Assembly (NCBI GenBank): GCA_965207565.1
Contig: CBDBMQ010000009.1
Location: 496,001-560,000 of the forward strand
DNA from: Bin80 sp965207565
Lineage (GTDB): Bacteria; Bacteroidota; Rhodothermia; Rhodothermales; Bin80
Direction: 5' to 3'
Length of the DNA stretch: 64,000 nt
The translations under genes were made by a program, and so were the position numbers. The notes under the pieces were generated by a model. The model did no database searches and was not told the DNA's origin. It saw nothing but the letters and a program-made list of their open reading frames with translations. Positions 34,157-43,331 of the stretch are shown piece by piece (position 1 is the first letter of the stretch; every line of letters starts with the position of its first letter).

Positions 34157-35252
34157 GAATTTTTCATCACTTTTTCTGCTACTCTGCATTGGCTGCGGTG
34201 GGCTGGCGGTGAGCGTAGATGCACCACCTGAAACTCAAGCTGAGCCGTACCTACCCCTGGAAATTGCATGGACGTATAACGCCCGGGCGGGATTCGGGCC
34301 GGATGCCCCACAGATTTTTGACAAGTCTGTCATGGTTGCGACCAGGCAGGGCGCAGTCCATTTCATCGATTTGGTTACAGGCAAGGGAGGCGGCAATAAA
34401 CGATTTGGAGACGCAATCAATGGGTCTCCTGCAGTGATCGGGAACACATTGACTGTGCCACTGGCAGGGGGACGTACGGCGTTGGCTGCATATGATCTGG
34501 ACCGTGCGGATATGCTCTGGCGCCTTCGTGGGGATCCTATTCAGGTTGGAATCACCGCCTTGGAGGCAGGGGGGATTTATGTGAATACTGCTGGAGAGGT
34601 GCGGCGTTTCGAGGTAAACGATGGGACAACAGTCTGGACCCATCAGATAGAGGGGCGTGCACGCGTACATGCTCCTCCAGTGGTTCACCATCGGTTGGTT
34701 ATTGTTGCCATTGATAATGGAACCCTCTTGGCACTTTCGCTCAATGATGGAAGTCAGCAGTGGTCGGTAGATGTAGGCTCTCCAATCTATGTTGCTCCAG
34801 AGATACGTGGTGAAACGCTATTGGTATCAACGACACGGGGGAGCCTATTTGCCATGGATGCACAGACAGGAGAAATTCATTGGAATACAACATTGGCGGA
34901 TGAGACCGTTCAGTTTTCTTCCCCGACAGCAGATCATGAGCTTGTGGTGGCAGGTGCATCTGATGGAGTTTTGCGGGCTTTTGATCTTCATACTGGCGAA
35001 ATAAGATGGAGTACACAGTGCCCGGATGCATTGGCGGCGCGACCTCTGATAACTTCCGAAGTAATCTACACGGGAAGTATGGGGAACTGGTTCTATGCTT
35101 TTGATCGCAATAAGGGTGATTTACTACAACAAATCGAGCTTCGGGGCCGGGTAAAGAGTGCAATAGCTCTGGCTGCAGGTGGATTGATTATTTTAACGGA
35201 GCCGCGTTACGTGGTCCGACTTACGCCTTTGAATACAGATGTTGAACTGTGA
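34140..35252 (+). CDS. BamB-like PQQ-repeat beta-propeller lipoprotein
   Basis: About 370 aa with repeated PQQ/Trp-docking blades (ALAAYDLDRADMLWRL, GEVRRFEVNDGTTVWTHQ, GTLLALSLNDGSQQWSVD, GSLFAMDAQTGEIHWN, GVLRAFDLHTGEIRWS). BamB is a scaffold of the outer-membrane protein assembly machine. The start is taken as TTG 34140, giving a leader with a Cys after LLLCIG, plausible for lipid attachment. The frame is open upstream to 33753, but that part lies inside the barrel gene. Position right after an Omp85-like gene supports an outer-membrane assembly or partner role. Confidence 0.72.
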   Translation: MDSISRNFSSLFLLLCIGCGGLAVSVDAPPETQAEPYLPLEIAWTYNARAGFGPDAPQIFDKSVMVATRQGAVHFIDLVTGKGGGNKRFGDAINGSPAVIGNTLTVPLAGGRTALAAYDLDRADMLWRLRGDPIQVGITALEAGGIYVNTAGEVRRFEVNDGTTVWTHQIEGRARVHAPPVVHHRLVIVAIDNGTLLALSLNDGSQQWSVDVGSPIYVAPEIRGETLLVSTTRGSLFAMDAQTGEIHWNTTLADETVQFSSPTADHELVVAGASDGVLRAFDLHTGEIRWSTQCPDALAARPLITSEVIYTGSMGNWFYAFDRNKGDLLQQIELRGRVKSAIALAAGGLIILTEPRYVVRLTPLNTDVEL

Positions 35253-36024
35253 TCGTCGATTTATAGGGATATGGTGTGGATTTCTTTTTACCGTTATCCC
35301 ATCTATCACTATGGCACAATCTCCAATCCTTGTCCATATTCTAAGTAATGATATGGATGCAGCAGCTTATGCAGACTCATTGTACCTGGGGCTTGCCAAC
35401 GGAAGCCCATATTGGGTTGATCCCACGACTAGGACCATTCGTCTTTCAACGCTCCGTGCTGCGGCTTGGAGTATGCCGCCGATTCAGGTACCCCTAAGGG
35501 CTGGGCCGGGAGATAGTGTACGCGTTACACTGAATTTTCCACATTATCATCGAATTGAGTCTCATCCCTTCGGGGCGGAAGCTTGGTTGCAGGAAGGCGT
35601 AAAGCGTAGGCTTCTTGGCTTAACTCCCGTTGTATTTACCTCTTCGGGGACCGTTGATGGTGTGTTTCATATTGAACTGGAAGGATATCTTCCCGGCGTA
35701 GTAAAGCCAAAGACAGATTTATGGAATCGCTACGAGATTTCATTGAAGGCACTCGCTCAGGTAAATGAGCGGTCAGGGCTGAGCCCCGTGATGAAGGGGC
35801 GAAGAAGCTGGATTGACTGGGGTACAGCAGCGGTAGCGGTGGCAGCAGGTGTCGTGGCTGTACATTATAAATTCCGTGCAGACCGGATCAATGACGAATA
35901 CCTCATGACGGGAGATGCATCTCTACGTCCACGGGTGGCCAAACTGGATGATTATTCTGGAATTGCGTTAGGGGTGATGCAAGCGGGGATTGTTACCTTG
36001 GCAGTTCGCTTCGCGCTCAAATAA
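35239..36024 (+). CDS. Secreted protein with PEGA-like domain and membrane segments
   Basis: A 261-aa product with signal peptide (FIGIWCGFLFTVIPSITMAQ). A PEGA-like segment follows (IQVPLRAGPGDSVRVTLNFPHY), then two C-terminal hydrophobic segments (WGTAAVAVAAGVVAVHYKF and GIALGVMQAGIVTLAVRFAL). PEGA domains occur in surface proteins and peptidases. Overlaps the BamB-like gene by 14 nt, so it belongs to the same operon. Function not assigned; a cell-envelope role is an inference. Confidence 0.6.
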   Translation: MLNCDRRFIGIWCGFLFTVIPSITMAQSPILVHILSNDMDAAAYADSLYLGLANGSPYWVDPTTRTIRLSTLRAAAWSMPPIQVPLRAGPGDSVRVTLNFPHYHRIESHPFGAEAWLQEGVKRRLLGLTPVVFTSSGTVDGVFHIELEGYLPGVVKPKTDLWNRYEISLKALAQVNERSGLSPVMKGRRSWIDWGTAAVAVAAGVVAVHYKFRADRINDEYLMTGDASLRPRVAKLDDYSGIALGVMQAGIVTLAVRFALK

Positions 36025-36086
36025 AAGCGGATCTTTCCAACTTTCATGGAAGTACTCCGTAGAGTCTGTTATTGTGGTACGGTAAA

Positions 36087-36605
36087 ATGAATTGGCTTGA
36101 CATACTGATCATCGTAGTGCTGGGGGTTGGTTCCCTGACAGGGTTTCGCCGTGGGCTCGTACTCCAGCTTTTTGGCTTGGTCAGTTTTGTTGCATCATTT
36201 TTGATCGGATTCTTCTACATGGAAGGTGTGGGGGATTGGTTTGAAAACCAGCTAGGAATTTCCGCGACGTATTCCTCTCTTGTTGGTTTTGGGACAGTGT
36301 TCCTAGGCGTTCATGTGGGTGCCATGATCATTGCCCGTTTCCTTGACAAGGTGGTCAAAAAAATTGCGGTGATCGGTGGCTTGAATCGGATTTTTGGGGG
36401 AGCCTTGGGGCTGGTCACCTCGGGCTTGGCTTTTAGCCTGCTACTTTATGCTTTGGCCACGGTGAATCTTCCCCCGAGTGAGCTTCGCAGTTCGTCTGCG
36501 CTCTATGAAGTCGTATATCAATTCTTCCCACAGACATGGGATCTGGCAACCCAAAAATTCCCTGAGATCACTGAGTTAACCGACCGCTTCCCCTCTGTAT
36601 TTTAG
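36087..36605 (+). CDS. cvpA: CvpA family membrane protein
   Basis: A 172-aa protein with four membrane helices. The CvpA signature is the first helix and loop: MNWLDILIIVVLGVGSLTGFRRGLVLQ (the FRRG turn). CvpA is needed for colicin V production in E. coli and for envelope integrity elsewhere. ATG 36087 gives the standard N-terminus; a TTG at 36072 would add five residues. 188-bp AT-rich gap follows. Confidence 0.85.
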   Translation: MNWLDILIIVVLGVGSLTGFRRGLVLQLFGLVSFVASFLIGFFYMEGVGDWFENQLGISATYSSLVGFGTVFLGVHVGAMIIARFLDKVVKKIAVIGGLNRIFGGALGLVTSGLAFSLLLYALATVNLPPSELRSSSALYEVVYQFFPQTWDLATQKFPEITELTDRFPSVF

Positions 36606-36808
36606 TCGGTTCCACATCCAGACTCCGCTTAAGAGGGGAGATAATTCTGTGTGTCGTAGGATCTGTTTTTCCCATCAAAGCCACGTTTCGAGGGTAATTC
36701 GTGTCACAGCTTACAGAAATTTATATTTAGATTGAATCTAAATAATTGCAATATTGTTGAAGTGGCGGCCCGGGAGATTTACCGGAATCTTATTTGTTAC
36801 CAGAAAAC

Positions 36809-37705
36809 ATGATCAAACTCAAAATGAGAATTATATCCTTTGCTGTCCTGTTATTATTGAGTGTCGCTACGGGTAGTGCACAAAGTTCCAATTCTTGTGG
36901 TCTGATGGTGATGGCACATGGTGGGGCAGAGCAGTGGAATGCAGCAGTTGAGAATGCAGTTGCGCCAGTCCGTGATAAGATCCCCACTTCCATAGCTTTT
37001 GGGATGGCGAATCCTGAAACTATGAAAGCAGCAATCGCTGAACTGGAGGAGCAGAATATTGACTGCATTGCTGTCGTACGATTGTTTATGTCTGCGCATT
37101 CTTTTCTCCATCAGACGGAATACCTTCTGGGATTAAGAGAAGATCCACCCCCCTTCTTTATATCCCATCATGGACCTCAGCATCGCCATGAGCCGCCAAC
37201 TCCAGTGGAGTTTCAGGGCAAAATTGCGATCAGTCAGACAGCTTTGTTGGATGCCCCTGAAATGGGGGATATCCTAGCCATGAATGCTCTTGCACTCAGC
37301 GATAGTTCAGGCAGTGAATCAGTCCTGATTATTGCACACGGGGCAGGAGATGATGCAGTGAACGATGAGTGGCTTCTAAAATTGGATCGGTTGTCGGATA
37401 CAGTTCGAGAAACTGGCCTCTTCCATAGTGTTGTGGTTCACAGCCTGAGAGAAGACTGGAAGGAGAAACGATCCAAATCTGAGATGGATATTCGTCAATT
37501 CGTAGAGGATCATTCAGAGAAGAATGGTCGTGTAATTGTACTTCCTTTCAGGTTGTTTGGATTTGGACCGTATGCAGAAGTCCTAGAGGGTCTGTCCTAT
37601 GAATCCAATGATGTAGGATTATTGCCGAATCCAAATGTGAGCAGATGGATTGAGCGGACCGCCAGTGAATTATTCACTGAATTGACTCAGGATATAGATA
37701 CATGA
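36809..37705 (+). CDS. Secreted CbiX/sirohydrochlorin-chelatase-like protein
   Basis: About 298 aa. The leader (MRIISFAVLLLLSVATGSAQ) predicts export. Two CbiX-like halves each have the His-Gly motif: LMVMAHGGAEQW and VLIIAHGAGDDAV; a His-rich loop ISHHGPQHRHEPP lies between them. Cytoplasmic CbiX inserts Co or Ni into sirohydrochlorin; an exported version with a His cluster may instead bind or buffer metal. Starts at 36794 or 36824 are possible. 106 bp after this gene there is no other metal gene, but a metal-efflux cassette lies 2 kb downstream. Confidence 0.68.
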   Translation: MIKLKMRIISFAVLLLLSVATGSAQSSNSCGLMVMAHGGAEQWNAAVENAVAPVRDKIPTSIAFGMANPETMKAAIAELEEQNIDCIAVVRLFMSAHSFLHQTEYLLGLREDPPPFFISHHGPQHRHEPPTPVEFQGKIAISQTALLDAPEMGDILAMNALALSDSSGSESVLIIAHGAGDDAVNDEWLLKLDRLSDTVRETGLFHSVVVHSLREDWKEKRSKSEMDIRQFVEDHSEKNGRVIVLPFRLFGFGPYAEVLEGLSYESNDVGLLPNPNVSRWIERTASELFTELTQDIDT

Positions 37706-37801
37706 TTGTGAAAATGAGATAGGGTAGTCCATTTCTATGGATATTCGTGTCCATTCGCTATTATCGTTTCGTTTTGTAAATTCAGGAAATCTGGTGATTC
37801 A

Positions 37802-38128
37802 ATGAAAAAGACTCCGAAACTTTATTACTCAATTGGAGAGGTGAGCCAAAAAATTGGCGTAGAAGCGTATGTGCTCCGCTATTGGGAAAATGAATTCCAT
37901 CAACTCAGACCGCGAAAAAACAGCTCTGGCCGACGGATCTACACAGAAGATGATCTAAAGCGGGTGCGTCAAATCTATGATTTACTTCGTGTGAAGAAGT
38001 ATACGCTTGAGGGTGCACGGCAGGCTCTGAAAGGCGAGCATGAAAAGCCCGTTGATCGAAAATCAGAACGGGATGATTTACTGAGATTACGTTTATTTTT
38101 GGAGAACATCAGCCGTCAATTGGCGTAA
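37802..38128 (+). CDS. MerR-family transcriptional regulator
   Basis: A 108-aa MerR-type winged-helix protein: YYSIGEVSQKIGVEAYVLRYWENEF (8-32) and the wing RRIYTEDDLKRVRQIYDLL. The C-terminal part after the dimer helix is short and has no Cys metal site, unlike CueR, so it is probably a Bacteroidota-type small MerR protein not tied to metals. tRNA-Pro follows 10 bp later. Confidence 0.85.
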   Translation: MKKTPKLYYSIGEVSQKIGVEAYVLRYWENEFHQLRPRKNSSGRRIYTEDDLKRVRQIYDLLRVKKYTLEGARQALKGEHEKPVDRKSERDDLLRLRLFLENISRQLA

Positions 38129-38138
38129 CCATCGGATC

Positions 38139-38212
38139 CGGGACGTAGCGCAGCCAGGTAGCGCACTTCAATGGGGTTGAAGGGGTCGTGAGTTCAAATC
38201 TCGCCGTCCCGA
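38139..38212 (+). tRNA. tRNA-Pro (anticodon GGG)
   Basis: A 74-nt cloverleaf. Acceptor CGGGACG pairs with CGTCCCG, discriminator A. The D arm contains AGCGCAGCCAGGTAGCG, the anticodon stem CTTCA/TGAAG encloses the loop ATGGGGT with GGG at 34-36, and the T arm has GTTCAAATC. CCA is not encoded. The unusual first base C1-G72 is as expected for tRNA-Pro. Decodes CCC and CCU. No repeat of its 3' end was seen in the window, so no sign of use as an integration site here. Confidence 0.93.
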
Positions 38213-38533
38213 CGGATAGTGTAGTTTTTCGAACTGTACGTTTACGGTAATACCATTCCAAACCGGCGTTCGGTGCGGGCTGGTTGATGTATGTCAGGAA
38301 AAAACTTCAAACAGAAGCCTTTCAAACCATCTTTTTAGCTATTTTCTGCGGGGCACTATTAGGCTGAGGCATCGTGCGTTCACAAGCTCAGTCCGTAGTA
38401 TCCGCAACCTAGCCGCCGTTTCCAGCCAGTGATGTATTTTTCCCTATGAGCATGGATGGTCTTATTGGATCGTATCGTTTCCTTTTTAGGTGATCAGGCG
38501 ATCTACTCCATAACATGGTATAAGCTTTAGCAA
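38213..38533. other. Gap of 321 bp without a supported gene
   Basis: Contains T-rich stretches and a weak inverted repeat near 38263-38286 (AACCGGC with GCTGGTT), not followed by a T-run. No promoter, tRNA or gene identified. Expected to hold the promoter for the gene at 38534. Confidence 0.4.
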
Positions 38534-38950
38534 ATGTCAAACAGTAAGCTTGAGCAGGCGAAACGCAAGTATGCGGAGGATCTACGTACTCTCAGGAAAC
38601 AGAAAGGGGTCTCATTAGACGCTATTTGCACAGAAACCAAAGTCATCAAGACGGTGCTAGAAGAGTTTGAGATTAATTGTCTCCATCGGAATATCAGATT
38701 CAATAAAGTCTACCTGTATTCCCTGGTCAGGTCGTACGCGAAGATTGCAGGATTGGATGGTGACCGGATTATAGATGCACTGGATATGGCACTAGACGGT
38801 AGCTATGATGGCAGGTTGAGTCCAGATTATAAACCTAAAGAGAAGCCAGGGAAACCGGCAGAGTCATCCACCAAGAAATCAGCCAAAACCAGCGAACCCA
38901 GTAAAGGGGCATCACCTCCCAAGGTGGATAAACGTACACGCGGGGGATAA
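38534..38950 (+). CDS. RodZ-type helix-turn-helix protein, cytoplasmic
   Basis: A 138-aa protein whose first 85 residues match the HTH found at the N-terminus of RodZ (LRTLRKQKGVSLDAICTETKVIKTVLEEFE..., then FNKVYLYSLVRSYAKIAGLD). RodZ itself continues into a membrane helix; here the rest is a Lys/Ser/Pro-rich tail (KPKEKPGKPAESSTKK...) with no hydrophobic segment. It might be a cytoplasmic relative or a regulator. The 3' part overlaps the convergent ROK gene by 124 bp. Confidence 0.7.
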   Translation: MSNSKLEQAKRKYAEDLRTLRKQKGVSLDAICTETKVIKTVLEEFEINCLHRNIRFNKVYLYSLVRSYAKIAGLDGDRIIDALDMALDGSYDGRLSPDYKPKEKPGKPAESSTKKSAKTSEPSKGASPPKVDKRTRGG

Positions 38951-39768
38951 GGAATGGCGTTCGCCAATTCTTGACGCATTTGTTTGATGATCTCCGAGCG
39001 GGCAAGCCCAATGCTTCCGCTTAAAATTATGATTGCGGGATCTAGAACACTGGCTAATCCTACGGCGGCCTGTGCGATGTAGTTTGTTGCTGTGGTGACT
39101 AGTTCTTTCGCTTCGGCATTTCCTGCGTCCGCTGCCTGATATACTTCGACGGTACGCGTTGAGTCTGAGGGGCCACTTTGGATGCGTGCCCATTGGGCAG
39201 CCAGTCCAATTCCGCCGGCAAGGCGTTCCATACATCCACCGGGCTGCCAGGATTGCCCAAGGTATTCCGGCGAGGGAATCATCTTGCCGATCTCCCCGGC
39301 GGAATGATTTGCACCACGTAATACCTTTCCATCTATGAGGATTCCGGCGGCAATTCCGGTACTCACGGTCATATATATCATCGGCGATCCTACCGGGGAG
39401 GTGCTCAGTGCGGCTTCTGCAACCGCTGCTGCGTTTACGTCATTCTCTATGACTGTCGGGGTTCCTATTTTTGATTCAAGCGCAGAGCGTAAGGAAACAT
39501 TCACCCAACCATCCAGATTGGCGGCCTCAAGTACGATCCCAGCTTCCGGGTCGGTCATCCCTGGTGCAACGCAGCCAACCGCGCCCAAGTGGTCGCTGCT
39601 CTCAAGTCCATCACGAATTAACCCAACCGCTACATCCAGCACAGCTTCAGGTCCTTGTTGCGGAGTTGCAGCCGAGGCCCGATAACAAATTTCTTGAGGG
39701 CTGCCCTTGTGAGCGAGTGCACACCGGGTTCGCGTCCCTCCAATGTCAATCCCTGCAATGAGCGTCAT
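38827..39768 (-). CDS. ROK-family sugar kinase/glucokinase
   Basis: A 313-aa ROK protein. ATP site IAGIDIGGTRTRCALA (4-19), catalytic Asp in ENDVNAAAVAEA, MTVSTGIAAGILIDG. The Cys-rich zinc motif of many ROK proteins is replaced by SAGEIGKMIPSPEYLGQ...GGCMERLAGG with one Cys. It begins 9 nt after the stop of a DUF1080 remnant, so it was once the second gene of a DUF1080-ROK operon. The C-terminal 40 codons overlap the convergent RodZ-like gene. A second, broken copy of its 5' part lies at 47467-47673. Confidence 0.82.
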   Translation of the reverse strand: MTLIAGIDIGGTRTRCALAHKGSPQEICYRASAATPQQGPEAVLDVAVGLIRDGLESSDHLGAVGCVAPGMTDPEAGIVLEAANLDGWVNVSLRSALESKIGTPTVIENDVNAAAVAEAALSTSPVGSPMIYMTVSTGIAAGILIDGKVLRGANHSAGEIGKMIPSPEYLGQSWQPGGCMERLAGGIGLAAQWARIQSGPSDSTRTVEVYQAADAGNAEAKELVTTATNYIAQAAVGLASVLDPAIIILSGSIGLARSEIIKQMRQELANAIPYPPRVRLSTLGGDAPLLGSLVLADFLVDDSAGFPGFSLGL

Positions 39769-39822
39769 GAAGTAAGATTAGATGTCCGATTCCAGATCAT
39801 GAACCCAGATATTTAGAATGAG
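39514..39822. repeat. Direct repeat A flanking the metal-efflux cassette
   Basis: Covers the 5' 250 bp of the ROK gene, the 9-bp spacer and the last codons of a DUF1080 gene. It matches 47467-47728 in the same orientation at roughly 80-85 percent by eye; copy B lacks 48 bp. The deleted stretch in B is bounded by CCAACCGC, which occurs twice in copy A (39575-39582 and 39623-39630). Confidence 0.82.
39778..39822 (-). pseudogene. 3' tail of a DUF1080 gene
   Basis: Read on the minus strand this encodes NIWVHDLESDI and stop, matching the C-terminus NIWIRDLESEI of the intact DUF1080 gene at 47683. Only about 14 codons remain; upstream sequence is unrelated. Confidence 0.75.
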
Positions 39823-39829
39823 GGGTAAC

Positions 39830-39850
39830 CTTGGGAAAATGATTCCCAAG
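39830..39850. repeat. Small hairpin at the cassette edge
   Basis: CTTGGGAA and TTCCCAAG form a perfect 8-bp stem with a 5-nt loop, next to the end of direct repeat A. No T-run; it may be a processing hairpin or part of the original junction. The rest of 39851-39952 holds no gene. Confidence 0.5.
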
Positions 39851-39952
39851 TCAGACTGAAAACAACTGAAAATTCGGTAGGCACCGTTCAAAGCATTTTC
39901 GAATTCAATGTTGCCTCCATTATATCTGATGAAGCGCTAGAACCGGGGGATG

Positions 39953-42900
39953 CTACGCAGGAGCTAGGGGGAGGTCCCCGACTGCACTACTACAGTGCCA
40001 TAACACCTTTTCCTGAACAATTCGGGTAAAGTCGGTCCCCAAAAAGCAGATTTTGGTCGAAATAGGCTCTTTAGGAGGGAAAACAAGGAAATTGAAAACG
40101 AAAGTCAGTGTCTTCTCAGACTGGAATGGCGAAGTTGGGTTTAAAGTGTTCCTCTTTATCTGTCGCCGTAATAGATGGCTTTTCCACAGATAGTAGATTA
40201 CTGGGATGACGATGAGCGTCAAAATCGCTGAGGAAATCATGCCGCCCACCATTGGAGCTACAATACGCTTCATCACCTCCGAGCCTGTGCCAGCACCCCA
40301 TAGAATAGGCAACAACCCCGCCATGATAGTGATGGCAGTCATCATCTTGGGGCGCACACGATCAACAGCACCCACTATGATGGCATCGTAGAGATCCTTT
40401 AATGAATTCATCTGTCCCTGCATCCTTTTTTCCCTGTATGCTTGGTTCAGGTAGACCAGCATAATCACTCCCGTTTCAGCAGCGACACCCGCAAGAGCGA
40501 TAAAGCCTATCCCAACTGCGACACTGAGATGGTAGTCCAATACGTAAAGCAGCCAGATTCCGCCAACGAGCGAAAACGACAGGGATAGCATCACGATCAG
40601 GCTTTCGGTGACGCTTCTAAAAGTCAAGTAAAGTAGAACGAAGATGATAAGCAAGGTGATGGGCACGACCAATTGAAGGCGCTGTTGAGCGCGTTCAATG
40701 TATTCATACTGGCCACTCCAGACAATGCTGTATCCCTCGGGAAAGGTTACCTGTTCATTGATAGCCGTACGGGCTTGATTTACATACGTGCCTACGTCAA
40801 TATCACGAATATCAACATAGACCCAGGAGGTCTTGCGTGCGTTCTCGCTCTTGATCATCGGTGGACCTTTGACGATACTGAAATCAGCCACATAACTAAG
40901 CGGAATCTGGGCGCCCGTGGGCGTTGGAATCAGCACCCGATTCAGTGCTGGTAAATTGTCGCGCAGTTCCCGGCTGTAGCGAACGTTTACCGGATACCGC
41001 TCCAGCCCTTCAACGACCTGCGTAATGTTCATCCCTCCGATGGCCGACATGATCACATCTTGTATATCACCCACGGTGAGCCCGTATCGGGCAGCTTCTT
41101 CACGGTTGATTTTATAGTCAAGAAAATTACCTCCAACGGTTTTATCTGGAAACGCACTCAGTGTACCAGGGACCGTCTGCACTACGGCAGCAACCTGTTG
41201 ACTTAGATCCGAAAGTACCGTTAGGTTCGGTCCCATGATCTTGATACCCACGGGGGTTTTGATTCCCGTGGAGAGCATGTCAATGCGGGTCTTAATGGGC
41301 ATCGTCCACGCATTCGTCAAACCGGGAAAGTTGATCGCATCATCAAGTTCGCGGACGAGTTGATCTATCGTCATTTCCTCGCGCCATTCGTGCTTCGGCT
41401 TCAGCGTGATGATGGTTTCCAGCATGGACAGTGGGGCCGGATCTGTCGCAGTTTCGGCCCGTCCAGCCTTACCCATGACATGTTCAACCTCAGGAAAACT
41501 TTTGATGATCTTGTCAGTCTGCTGCAGGAGTTCCTTGGCCTTGGTAATGCTGATGCCGGGATCCGTTGTAGGCATGTAGAGAAGGTCGCCCTCGTTCAAA
41601 CGGTGGCATGAATTCACTACCGAGCTTTCCAAGTGGGTAAATTGTAGTCCCGAGAATTATCAGCGCGGCTGAAATTGTCAGCCACCTGAAACGAAGGGCA
41701 CCCTGAATTACGGGCCGATAAGCCCCAATCAGCAGACGGCTAAGTGGATTCTTTTTTTCAGGCCGAATTCTGCCACGAACAAAATATCCCATCAGGATCG
41801 GAACGATCGTGATAGACAAAAGGGCCGAAGCAGCCATCGCATACGTCTTTGTGAAAGCCAGGGGCTTAAAAAGGCGTCCTTCCTGCGCTTGCAGTGCGAA
41901 AACAGGCAGAAAAGAAAGTGTGATGATTAACAGCGAATAGAAAAGTGCTGGACCAACTTCCTTGGCTGCATCCACGACAATACGCCAGTGATCTTTTTTC
42001 CCCGCGTAACGCTCAAGGTGTTTATGGGTATTTTCTACCATCACGATCGCAGCGTCAACCATGGCTCCGATGGCAATGGCAATCCCGCTGAGCGACATAA
42101 TATTGGCATTCAGACCTTGGGCGTGCATGATCAAGAATGCAATGAGTATGCCCATCGGCAGAGTAACGATGATCACGAAGGCACTTCGGACATGCAATAA
42201 AAACAGCATGATCACCAGTGCGACGATGATGCTTTCTTCCAACAGTTTATCTTTGAGGTTGGTTATGGCTCGTTTGATCAGGCCGCTGCGGTCGTAGGCG
42301 GTCTGGATTGTCACCCCTTCAGGTAATCCCTTTTTTAATTCCTCCAATTTTTCCTTTACAGCGTCAATTGTTTTGAGTGCGTTTTCTCCATAGCGCATCA
42401 CGACGATGCCGCCGACGGTTTCGCCTTCACCGTTCCAGTCGATGAGTCCACGCCTGAGCTCGGGTCCTAGATGGACATGAGCGATATTGCGAATGAGTAT
42501 GGGGGTGCCATTCTCGTCTACCCCGACGGGCGTATTCTCCACATCTTCAATGGATTGGATATAGCCCAGGCCACGTACCATAAATTCAGTTTCGCCCATT
42601 TCAATGAGGCGACCGCCCACATCGCTGTTACTTCGTTGCAGAGCCGTACGAACTTTAGACAACGGCACGTTGTAGGCCAGAAGCTTGTTCGGATCAACCT
42701 CTACTTGGTACTGCTTCACATAGCCTCCGACGGAAGCCACCTCGGCCACGCCCGGCACGCTCATCAGTTCGTAGCGAAGAAACCAGTCTTGGATTGAGCG
42801 TAGTTGCTGGAGATCGTGACGGTTGTCACTGTTGAGTACGTATTCAAATACCCATCCCACACCGGTGGCGTCTGGCCCCAACGCAGGGGTTACGCCGCTT

Positions 42901-43265
42901 GGCAGTCGGTCAGCCACATAGTTCAGATATTCTAATACGCGGCTTCGTGCCCAGTACAGATCAGTACCGTCCTCAAAGATTATATAGACGAACGACGAGC
43001 CAAAAAATGAATAGCCACGTACGACCTTTGCAAACGGTACTGCGAGCATCGCTGTCGTTAAGGGATATGTAACCTGGTCTTCAACGATCTGCGGAGCTTG
43101 TCCCGAATACTCGGTATGAACAATGACCTGAATATCACTCAGGTCGGGAATGGCATCCACCGGTGTCTGAAACAGTGCATACACGCCGACAGATCCGATC
43201 AAAAGGGTAAGCAAGACGACCAGGAAACGATTTTTTACCGATCCCTCAATGATTCTTTCTAACAT
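39953..43265 (-). pseudogene. CusA/CzcA-family RND metal efflux pump, frameshifted
   Basis: Inner-membrane proton-driven pump exporting Cu/Ag or Zn/Co/Cd. The N-terminal half from ATG 43265 has TPVDAIPDLSDIQVIVHTEYSGQAPQIVEDQVTYP-type porter sequence and membrane helices up to GSEFMPP. The C-terminal half continues in another frame from LNEGDLLYMPTTDPGIS to the end. The break is one extra base in an A-run at 41598-41600 (plus strand): CCG TTT GAA reads where CCG TTG AAC is expected. Repaired length would be about 1100 aa, with a tail of some 60 residues after YLWKSHLLRRQ that I cannot match. Last gene of the efflux operon. A sequencing error is possible. Confidence 0.85.
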
Positions 43266-43331
43266 GATGATTTTGATTGCGCGTCCAGGATTGCCCGTTC
43301 GAGCTGGACGAAATATCTACTATGTTCCATC

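Noticed and set aside
38139..38212. tRNA-Pro as an integration site
   Set aside because: No integrase and no second copy of the tRNA 3' end in the window.
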